From Bacteroidota bacterium (GTDB taxonomy: Bacteria > Bacteroidota > Bacteroidia > Bacteroidales > F082), in the NCBI GenBank assembly GCA_003650425.1, contig QMPP01000002.1:1-40090 (forward strand): a stretch of 40,090 nucleotides of DNA, given 5' to 3'. Below the pieces are notes generated by a model that saw nothing but the letters and a program-made list of their open reading frames with translations, did not search any database and was not told the origin of the DNA. Within the stretch, counting starts at the first letter, position 1; every line of letters starts with the position of its first letter. Made by a program: the position numbers and the translations under genes. Shown here piece after piece: positions 34,602-40,090 of this stretch.

Positions 34602-35623
34602 CGATTGTTTTCCAGCCGGTTTAGCCCGTCGATAGCCAAAGGATAGTTGGTGGTTAACTTCATGGCTTCACGATATTTTTCGGCTGCCAACGCCTTTTTA
34701 CCCATTACTTCATAGGTTCTTCCCAGGTTATACACCGCTGCCGTGTAATCGGGCTTTATTTCAATAGCCTTATTAAATTCATTGGCCGCCTTTTCAAAAT
34801 CCAGCCACTCCGTAAGATAGATAAATCCCTTGTTAAAATGCGCCTCGGCATTATCAGGATGCAGTGCGATAAGCCTGTTGTAGGTGGCCAGCGCGCTGTC
34901 GTACTTTCCCTGTTTCTGGTAAAACATCCCCAGCGAATAACGTGCTAACGTGTTGTCGGGTTTAAGTTGAATCGATTTCTTAAAATATTCGCCGGCGATG
35001 GTGTCGTTCATCGCATCGAGCACCACGGCAATGTTAAAGTTGGCAGCAAAAAAGGCGGTATCCAAATTGGCAGCTATCTTCATAAAGGTGAGTGCCTTTA
35101 CGCTGTCCTTTTGTTCCAGCGACGAGATAGCTTTAATGTAATAGGCTTCCGGATTATTGGCATTTAGCGCGATAACCTTATCGGCAAAAGCAGTGGCAGA
35201 AGGATACTTTTGAAGAATCAGTTTCACCCGAGCCATTTTTAAATAACCGGCAGGATTATCGGGCTGCAGGTCGATGGCTTTTCTAATACTCGACAAGCTG
35301 TTATCGACCTTGCCGATGGTAAAATAGAGGTCAGACAAGATGATGAACAAATCAGGATCAGTACGGTTTAGCTCCAAAGCGCGGTTAATATCTCTGAAAG
35401 CCACATCCACGTTACCCCGTTTAAGGTAAAGCCGTGCCCTGGTTTTCCAAAGGGTATAATCCGACGAGTCGTGTTCTATTTCATTGGTGATTAAAACAAC
35501 AGAGTCGCTAACGGTAACGGCTTTATCAAATTTCTTTTCCGATTTCGTATTGCTGTTACAAGAAGCCATAATAGCCATCAGCACCCCAAGGGCAAAGCCT
35601 GTTTTTAAAAATCGATATCTCAT
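34598..35623 (-). CDS. TPR-repeat lipoprotein
   Basis: A 341-residue putative lipoprotein. The signal peptide ends in IMASC (Cys22). From about residue 55 there are roughly eight tetratricopeptide repeats, for example NVDVAFRDINRALELNRTDP, KVDNSLSSIRKAIDLQPDNP and FEKAANEFNKAIEIKPDYTA. TPR arrays mediate protein-protein contacts; in the periplasm this may scaffold an envelope complex, but the partner is unknown. The start codon overlaps the stop of the glycosyltransferase gene by 4 bp (ATGA-type), so the two are translationally coupled. Confidence 0.88.
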   Translation of the reverse strand: MRYRFLKTGFALGVLMAIMASCNSNTKSEKKFDKAVTVSDSVVLITNEIEHDSSDYTLWKTRARLYLKRGNVDVAFRDINRALELNRTDPDLFIILSDLYFTIGKVDNSLSSIRKAIDLQPDNPAGYLKMARVKLILQKYPSATAFADKVIALNANNPEAYYIKAISSLEQKDSVKALTFMKIAANLDTAFFAANFNIAVVLDAMNDTIAGEYFKKSIQLKPDNTLARYSLGMFYQKQGKYDSALATYNRLIALHPDNAEAHFNKGFIYLTEWLDFEKAANEFNKAIEIKPDYTAAVYNLGRTYEVMGKKALAAEKYREAMKLTTNYPLAIDGLNRLENNR

Positions 35624-36507
35624 TTTAAATAACTTACTATTATTTTAATTTTTGTTGCCAATCGTTCCCAAAGCGACATGGTGGGCATTTCCACCTCGCC
35701 ACCAAACGGCTCACCGCGTTTTAAACACTTTTTATTGAAGGTGCTTTGCGCCACGCCCCACTTGTGCAGAAACATATCACGACCGTTGTTGGTACTGATT
35801 CGTTTGGTTGATTTAGAGCCGAAATGGTAAGCCAAACTGGTTCCAACACCTTTAAAATGGCGCACGCCCGCCTCATAAAGCTTTTTGGCAAAGTCGGGGT
35901 CGGAGCCCATGCCGGGACTAAACTCTATGCTCAGTCCACCCACCAAATCCCAGTTATCCAAATGCACCACGTTGGGCGGCCAACTACTGCCACTCCAATC
36001 GTGCATCGTCAATCCCCCGTACTCTTTTAGCAACAATGCCTCGTTAAAATTTTCAAGGTTGGTACCATAATTTTTTACTACCACACTTTTGTTGCCGGTG
36101 TCATAGGGTTCAATCATGGTGGAAGAGAGCATAAAACTCTTTGTGCCAATCCGCGAAATCTCTTTATCAAGTTCCAAATCCCAATTGGGCAGCAGGTACA
36201 TGTCGTCGTTCACGTAAACGATGTACTCTGATTTTACCAGCGATCGGGAAATGTTTAGCGCGAAGCAGATACCGATATTTTTTTCCGAATAGATGTAATC
36301 AAGCTCCTCTTGCCCGGAAACCCAATCTAACGTGCCATCAGTACCCTCGTTTACAATGACAATAATTTGTACTTCGTAGAAGGAGTTCTTACGAATGCTA
36401 TCGACGCAAAGCTTCAGGTAGTCAACATTATTCCACGTGGGAATAAGCAACGTGAACTTGTAGTCCGATTTTGAGGTTCTCTGAAACTTTTTTATCCGGT
36501 CGATCAT
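35620..36507 (-). CDS. Glycosyltransferase family 2-like protein
   Basis: A 295-residue GT-A fold glycosyltransferase. The opening (FTLLIPTWNNVDYLKLCVDS) is the family 2 nucleotide-binding strand. EKNIGICFALN comes next, and the DxD-like metal site is YVNDDMYLLP. A conserved second half with GGLSIEFSPGMGSDPDFAKK resembles the acceptor-side ED-type motif. There is no strong membrane helix. It probably transfers a sugar onto a cell-surface polysaccharide or protein; donor and acceptor are unknown. It follows recA by 58 bp and precedes the TPR gene with a 4-bp overlap. Confidence 0.87.
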   Translation of the reverse strand: MIDRIKKFQRTSKSDYKFTLLIPTWNNVDYLKLCVDSIRKNSFYEVQIIVIVNEGTDGTLDWVSGQEELDYIYSEKNIGICFALNISRSLVKSEYIVYVNDDMYLLPNWDLELDKEISRIGTKSFMLSSTMIEPYDTGNKSVVVKNYGTNLENFNEALLLKEYGGLTMHDWSGSSWPPNVVHLDNWDLVGGLSIEFSPGMGSDPDFAKKLYEAGVRHFKGVGTSLAYHFGSKSTKRISTNNGRDMFLHKWGVAQSTFNKKCLKRGEPFGGEVEMPTMSLWERLATKIKIIVSYLK

Positions 36508-36565
36508 AGGTGGTGCGATGGCAATTTAAAGCAGGTGTGCCGGTAAGGGCAATCACCCATGGCAG

Positions 36566-37600
36566 TTAGGATGAGGCTTTGGTGCCGAGAGCAGCAAATA
36601 TCTTATCTTCCAGCTCATCCATCAAATCAGGATTATCTTTAAGAAGCTTCTTAACAGCATCGCGACCCTGACCCAGTTTTGTTTCGCCGTAGCTAAACCA
36701 TGAACCACTTTTTTTAATGATGTTGTTCTCCACCCCAAGGTCGATAATTTCACCCACTTTCGAAATGCCTTCACCAAACATGATGTCAAATTCAGCCTTA
36801 CGGAAAGGAGGTGCCACCTTGTTTTTCACCACCTTAACACGAACCCTGTTTCCGGTAGCGTTTTCGGCATCTTTAATTTGGCTGATGCGACGAATATCCA
36901 ACCGTATCGAAGCGTAAAACTTAAGGGCATTACCTCCCGTGGTGGTTTCAGGGTTACCAAACATAATACCAATCTTTTCGCGTAACTGGTTAATAAAAAT
37001 ACAAATCGTGTTTGTTCGATTGATGTTGGCTGCCAGCTTACGCATAGCCTGCGACATCAAGCGCGCCTGCAAGCCCATTTTCGAATCACCCATTTCGCCT
37101 TCAATCTCGCTTTTGGGCGTCAACGCCGCTACCGAGTCAATCACAATTACATCGATGGCACCCGAGCGAATCAGGTTATCAGTAATTTCCAGTGCCTGCT
37201 CCCCGTTATCAGGTTGCGACACCAACAGGTTTTCGGTATCCACTCCCAGCTTCTCGGCATAAAACCTGTCGAAAGCATGCTCGGCATCAATAAAGGCAGC
37301 AATGCCACCGGCTTTTTGAGCTTCGGCAATAACATGGATGGCCAGCGTGGTTTTTCCCGATGACTCGGGACCATAAATTTCGGTTACCCTGCCTTTGGGC
37401 AAGCCACCAATTCCCAACGCCAAATCGAGGCCGATGGAACCTGTTGAAATAGAAGGAATATTTTCGATGCCTTTTTCGCCCAATTTCATGATAGTGCCCT
37501 TACCAAAGTTTTTTTCAATATTGCCTAACGTGGCTTCAAGGGCTTTTAATTTCTTCTGTTTTTCCTGTTCGGCTTGCGCCTTTGCTTTATCTGTTGTCAT
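36566..37600 (-). CDS. recA: RecA recombinase
   Basis: A 344-residue RecA, the usual length, which forms filaments on single-stranded DNA, drives strand exchange and triggers LexA-type cleavage. Walker A is GPESSGKTT (77-85) and Walker [11 protein letters not shown]. Loop L1 ([20 protein letters not shown]) and loop L2 ([20 protein letters not shown]) are intact. The Lys-rich start ([16 protein letters not shown]) is typical of the phylum. The 53 bp between recA and the truncated bcp contain no TAnnTTTG box and no terminator, so recA is probably read from the bcp promoter at 37872-37879. I did not identify a LexA-type operator. Confidence 0.98.
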   Translation of the reverse strand: MTTDKAKAQAEQEKQKKLKALEATLGNIEKNFGKGTIMKLGEKGIENIPSISTGSIGLDLALGIGGLPKGRVTEIYGPESSGKTTLAIHVIAEAQKAGGIAAFIDAEHAFDRFYAEKLGVDTENLLVSQPDNGEQALEITDNLIRSGAIDVIVIDSVAALTPKSEIEGEMGDSKMGLQARLMSQAMRKLAANINRTNTICIFINQLREKIGIMFGNPETTTGGNALKFYASIRLDIRRISQIKDAENATGNRVRVKVVKNKVAPPFRKAEFDIMFGEGISKVGEIIDLGVENNIIKKSGSWFSYGETKLGQGRDAVKKLLKDNPDLMDELEDKIFAALGTKASS

Positions 37601-37653
37601 ATTAAATTATTTTTCGATGATTGAAAGAATTTGAGTGGTATGTTCTTTGGTTT

Positions 37654-37851
37654 TTACTTTCCTTTATCAAGCCATAGCTTATAATGATCGCGTAAATCGC
37701 AAGCCTCGGCAGTACAGCCCGGGGTGTTGTCTTTCGGGTAAAAATAAAGGATTATCTTTTTTCCCTTAAAATCGTGCAAGGATATCTTGTTTTTGTTTTG
37801 GTCTATTCCGCTGAAACCGGGCGCTTTATCACCCTCTTGTAATGATGTCAT
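37654..37851 (-). pseudogene. bcp: Truncated thiol peroxidase (bcp/PrxQ), N-terminal half only
   Basis: The ATG at 37851 opens a 65-residue frame beginning MTSLQEGDKAPGFSGIDQNK and continuing through the thioredoxin-fold strand IILYFYPKDNTPGCT. The peroxidatic Cys46 and resolving Cys51 are in TPGCTAEACDLRD, exactly as in Bcp/PrxQ peroxiredoxins. The frame then stops after YKLWLDKGK. Family members are about 150 residues, so the C-terminal half (including the VLGVSPD-type strand and following helices) is absent. Only 53 bp remain before recA, so a frameshift cannot hide the rest; an internal deletion is the simplest reading. The promoter and start are intact. It may be a pseudogene, a small expressed remnant or a deletion in the assembled sequence. 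Confidence 0.75.
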
Positions 37852-37871
37852 ACATTCTGTTTTTGTTACCA

Positions 37872-37879
37872 CAAAGATA
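37872..37879 (-). promoter_or_regulatory. -7 box for truncated bcp (and probably recA)
   Basis: CAAAGATA reads TATCTTTG on the minus strand, an exact TAnnTTTG match. It gives a leader of about 15-20 nt to the bcp ATG and is the nearest visible promoter for recA. Confidence 0.6.
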
Positions 37880-37903
37880 GGCATTTTAGTTTGAATTTTG
37901 TAG

Positions 37904-37911
37904 TAAATTTG
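37904..37911 (+). promoter_or_regulatory. -7 box for the PD40 gene
   Basis: TAAATTTG, a TAnnTTTG match, lies 10 nt before the ATG at 37922. It is divergent from the bcp box 25 bp away. Confidence 0.5.
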
Positions 37912-37921
37912 ACAGCTCAAA

Positions 37922-38827
37922 ATGAAAAGTGTTAAAATTGTATTTTCATTCCTTCTGCTCACGCTGCTATGGCTGGTTTTAATTCCATCGGCTAAAAGCC
38001 AGATGCTTGATACGGCCAATTTGGTCAGAATTAAGCGAACACAAAGTGATGAGCAATTTCCCGCCTGGTCGGAAGATGGCAAGAAGTTGGTTTTTCAGAG
38101 TTCCGGGAAAGGCTATTCTCAACTGTTTTTGTACGACTTTTCCAAAGACACGCTTATTCAAATCACCTTCGATGAAACCAACAAAAGCCACCCGGTATTT
38201 ATTCCTAACCAAAACAAGATTGCTTTTGATGCCACTATTGATAACAAAGTCTATCTCTTTAAACTTAACCTGTCAACGGGATTGCAGCAACCACTTTTCC
38301 AACGAAAGCTGTTTTGCGAAGCCCCTTCTTTTTCCCCTTCGGGGAGATTGGTAATTTTTAAAGGCCACGACCCCAACAACGAAACATGGCAGCTTTTTAG
38401 CTACGATTTTGTTTACGACAACCTGAATCAGCTTACCCATATCAAAAACGCCGAACTCTTTAGGCCCATGCTCTCACCCGATGGTAAAATCATCCTGTTT
38501 GGAACCCGCAATAAAACCGTGCCCTTTAGCCGATCGCTTCACGAAATAAACTGGTATGGCGAAAAAACAGAGGATTTAGATTCGATAGCAGCCTTATCGT
38601 ATGGCTGGCTCGCTAACAGCTACCGGATTGTATACTCAACAAAAGAGCAAAAAAACAACCCCTCTTTTTTCACGATAACAAAAGAAGGTACTTACAAGAT
38701 GCTGTTAAGCCACGACACTCTGCAACGGGTTACCCCTGCCCTGTCGCCGGATGGAAAAAAAATAGCAGTAGCCGTAAAATTTGGCAACAATTTTGATATC
38801 GTTGTGTACAACCTTATTGATGAATAA
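37922..38827 (+). CDS. PD40/TolB-like beta-propeller exported protein
   Basis: A 301-residue protein with an N-terminal hydrophobic segment (VKIVFSFLLLTLLWLVLIPS, then AKSQ), probably a signal peptide. The rest is a run of WD40-like (PD40) blades of the TolB type: DEQFPAWSEDGKKLVFQSSG, EAPSFSPSGRLVIFKG, LFRPMLSPDGKIILFGTR and VTPALSPDGKKIAVAVK. Four to six blades are visible. TolB-like propellers in the periplasm bind protein partners; the role here is unknown. The start at 37922 is just after a -7 box, and the divergent neighbour is the truncated bcp. Confidence 0.85.
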   Translation: MKSVKIVFSFLLLTLLWLVLIPSAKSQMLDTANLVRIKRTQSDEQFPAWSEDGKKLVFQSSGKGYSQLFLYDFSKDTLIQITFDETNKSHPVFIPNQNKIAFDATIDNKVYLFKLNLSTGLQQPLFQRKLFCEAPSFSPSGRLVIFKGHDPNNETWQLFSYDFVYDNLNQLTHIKNAELFRPMLSPDGKIILFGTRNKTVPFSRSLHEINWYGEKTEDLDSIAALSYGWLANSYRIVYSTKEQKNNPSFFTITKEGTYKMLLSHDTLQRVTPALSPDGKKIAVAVKFGNNFDIVVYNLIDE

Positions 38828-38845
38828 GCAAATCTATTATCTTTG
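38817..38845 (+). promoter_or_regulatory. Likely ancestral smpB promoter (-33 TTG and -7 TATCTTTG)
   Basis: TTG at 38817-38819 and TATCTTTG at 38838-38845 have an 18-bp spacer, the best complete Bacteroidota promoter in the window. It begins inside the end of the PD40 gene and reads toward smpB, but the palindromic element lies between it and the start codon. Confidence 0.65.
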
Positions 38846-38864
38846 CACCACTTATTTTAATAAC

Positions 38865-39040
38865 GAAGTTGTTTAAAGTCAACTTAATGATTACAAAGGT
38901 AAAACGTTTAAAATCAGAAAATAAATATCTTTTTAATTAATCCTCCTTTGTTTTCCCTCCAAAGAAGGAAATAATGGAATTTATTTTCTGATTTACAGTG
39001 TAATATATTTACTTTTGTATATCTAACTTTAAACAACTTC
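38865..39040. repeat. 176-bp imperfect palindrome (MITE-like) in the smpB leader
   Basis: The outer 15 bp (GAAGTTGTTTAAAGT, 38865-38879) are exactly complementary to 39026-39040. An inner 16-bp block (AAATCAGAAAATAAAT, 38911-38926) is complementary to 38979-38994. The centre is a hairpin, CCTCCTTTG (38942-38950) with CAAAGAAGG (38960-38968) around a 9-nt loop. The arms between these blocks are looser. Each arm holds an outward-facing -7 box: TACCTTTG on the minus strand at 38894-38901 and TACTTTTG on the plus strand at 39010-39017. The left arm recurs at 20200. It has no coding capacity, so mobility would depend on a transposase elsewhere. Confidence 0.8.
39010..39017 (+). promoter_or_regulatory. 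Element-borne -7 box facing smpB
   Basis: TACTTTTG, a TAnnTTTG match, lies 28 nt before the smpB ATG within the right arm of the palindromic element. It could replace or add to the promoter at 38838. Confidence 0.45.
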
Positions 39041-39045
39041 AAATC

Positions 39046-39495
39046 ATGGCAAACAACATTCGCATAAAAAACAAAAGAGCCTCGCACGAATATTTTTTTT
39101 TGGAGAAATACGTCGCGGGCATCGTGCTAACCGGCACCGAGATAAAGTCGATACGCTCGGGAAAAGCCAGTTTGGTTGATTCCTACTGCAATTTTGAAGA
39201 GGATGAGCTTTTTGTTGTGGGGATGCACATTGCCGAATACACCTACGGAACTTACAACAACCATTTCCCCAAACGGGTACGAAAATTATTGCTCACCGCC
39301 CGGGAGCTTAAAAAATTAAAAAACAAGGTAAAGGACAAAGGGTTAACCATTATTCCCATTACACTTTTTATCAACGACCGTGGCCTTGCCAAAGTAGAAA
39401 TTGCCCTTGCCAAGGGAAAACATTTTTACGACAAACGCGAAGACCTGAAGAAGAAAGACAGTCAGCGGGAGATTGACCGGCAGATGAAACGGTAG
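39046..39495 (+). CDS. smpB: SsrA (tmRNA)-binding protein
   Basis: A 149-residue SmpB, full length for the family. It binds tmRNA and delivers it to stalled ribosomes for trans-translation. Diagnostic segments are [60 protein letters not shown] and the Lys/Arg-rich C-terminal tail that enters the mRNA channel ([20 protein letters not shown]). No tmRNA gene is seen in the window. The ATG at 39046 comes only 5 bp after the end of the palindromic repeat, so the whole proximal leader is element sequence. Confidence 0.98.
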   Translation: MANNIRIKNKRASHEYFFLEKYVAGIVLTGTEIKSIRSGKASLVDSYCNFEEDELFVVGMHIAEYTYGTYNNHFPKRVRKLLLTARELKKLKNKVKDKGLTIIPITLFINDRGLAKVEIALAKGKHFYDKREDLKKKDSQREIDRQMKR

Positions 39496-39506
39496 AGGGG
39501 TGCTGC

Positions 39507-39548
39507 ATGCCGGTTACACTACCACTCGGCATCATTGCTAAACAGCAA
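39507..39548. terminator. Two short hairpins in the convergent smpB/fic gap
   Basis: ATGCCG (39507-39512) pairs with CGGCAT (39527-39532), and TTGCT (39535-39539) with AGCAA (39544-39548). Neither is followed by a proper T-run, so termination is only a possibility. Nothing else is visible in this 100-bp gap. Confidence 0.25.
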
Positions 39549-39595
39549 CGGGATGACTATTTATAAAAGGCTTTTTTATTCTTACAATCTTTATT

Positions 39596-40090
39596 TTACT
39601 CATTTCCCTCATAATAATACGAATAATCAATCCCTTTCATAAACGTTTCACGGTCATTTATTTTATCAGTTAAAGCTTTTTTCAATATGTTTTTTAAAGT
39701 ATTACTGTTTATTGGACTTTGTTTCATTGCGTCCATATAATCTCTTTTGCTTATTTTACTCCAATCGACACATTTTCCCAAACGATTTTTTAAAATCAAA
39801 TCCAACCATATTCGGGTGCTTCGTCCATTACCTTCCATAAAAGGGTGTGCAATGTTCATTTCTACATATTTGTTTACTATTTCGTCAAATGTAGTTTCGG
39901 GCATTGCTTCTATTTGCTTTAATGTATTACCTAAAAAGTGTGATGTAGCAAACTGAAAACCACCTTTTGAAATATTTTTTTGTCTGATTTGTCCGGCAAA
40001 ATCATACAAACCACCGAATAAATAAGCATGAATTTGTTGTAACCCTTTTGCTGTTCCTACTTCTATACTGTTGATAAATGAACTTTCAAA
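39596..40090 (-). CDS. Fic-domain AMP transferase, class III type (5' end beyond window)
   Basis: The frame continues to the right edge, so 164 C-terminal residues are visible. The TTG at 40009 is an internal leucine, not a start, because 27 more in-frame residues (ending [10 protein letters not shown]) complete the Fic fold. Family motifs are [20 protein letters not shown] (target-binding flap region) and the catalytic loop [12 protein letters not shown] with its base histidine. Near the C-terminus ([10 protein letters not shown]) the pattern S-x-x-x-E-G fits the inhibitory motif that class III Fic proteins such as NmFic of Neisseria carry C-terminally. Such enzymes transfer AMP to protein targets and are held inactive by oligomerisation. 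No antitoxin-like partner is visible downstream. Confidence 0.9.
   Translation of the reverse strand, partial: FESSFINSIEVGTAKGLQQIHAYLFGGLYDFAGQIRQKNISKGGFQFATSHFLGNTLKQIEAMPETTFDEIVNKYVEMNIAHPFMEGNGRSTRIWLDLILKNRLGKCVDWSKISKRDYMDAMKQSPINSNTLKNILKKALTDKINDRETFMKGIDYSYYYEGNE

Noticed and set aside
37852-38082. Upstream extension of the truncated bcp frame
   Set aside because: It overlaps the divergent PD40 gene and lies upstream of the bcp promoter box. The translation is not peroxiredoxin-like.

Overview
This 40 kb window looks like ordinary chromosome from a member of the Bacteroidota, probably a Bacteroidales/Marinilabiliales-type anaerobe or facultative anaerobe; the order-level placement is inference. 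The evidence: many starts are preceded by the Bacteroidota -7 box TAnnTTTG with no clear Shine-Dalgarno; two proteins carry type IX secretion (T9SS) C-terminal tails; and several families are typical of the phylum (LysM plus type-1 binding fold, CarboxypepD_reg/DUF5686, DUF1573, GIN/DUF2807, fused FeoA-FeoB). Base composition and codon use look uniform. I see no rRNA, tRNA, CRISPR array, prophage or intact insertion sequence. Coding density is high: no gap between genes exceeds about 220 bp, so there is no gene-free stretch over 300 bp.

Layout. 1-4157 (minus): guaA followed by a five-LysM envelope protein that runs off the left edge. 4267-7284 (plus): a CotH-like lipoprotein ending in a parallel beta-helix. 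7348-11078 (plus): mobA, an overlapping ECF-transporter-like membrane protein, an EamA exporter and an NAD-dependent epimerase. 11187-12073 (minus): an ECF sigma factor and a small downstream protein. 12237-20183 (plus): a UvrA with an incomplete zinc module, a DUF5686 outer-membrane protein, a DUF1573 protein, a class I aminotransferase and a small lipoprotein. 20313-24641 (minus): two tandem T9SS-secreted YCF48-propeller paralogues. 24815-31480 (minus): a LolA-like protein, an ABC-2 transporter, an M20 dipeptidase, a ferritin-like/VIT iron transporter and a GIN-barrel fusion. 31637-34601 (plus): FeoAB and an orphan Hpt protein. 34598-37851 (minus): a truncated bcp peroxiredoxin, recA, a GT2 glycosyltransferase and a TPR lipoprotein. 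37922-39495 (plus): a PD40 propeller protein and smpB. 39596-40090 (minus): a class III-type Fic protein cut by the right edge.

Working together. Iron handling is concentrated at 28.9-34.2 kb (ferritin-like VIT exporter and ferrous importer). mobA is translationally coupled to a putative S-T fused ECF transporter, which hints at molybdenum, tungsten or cofactor-related uptake. Envelope and secreted proteins dominate the rest.

Most notable signals. (1) A 176-bp imperfect palindrome sits in the smpB leader, between a good promoter and the start codon. A 65-bp sister copy near 20.2 kb is flanked by a 4-bp direct repeat, so the family looks like a miniature mobile element, and its arms carry outward-facing -7 boxes. 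(2) The bcp peroxiredoxin is cut to 65 residues, with its promoter and catalytic cysteines intact, and runs straight into recA, which has no visible promoter of its own. (3) A strong intrinsic terminator ends 12 bp before the aminotransferase start codon. I did not find one unmistakable new multi-gene system; these are the best leads.
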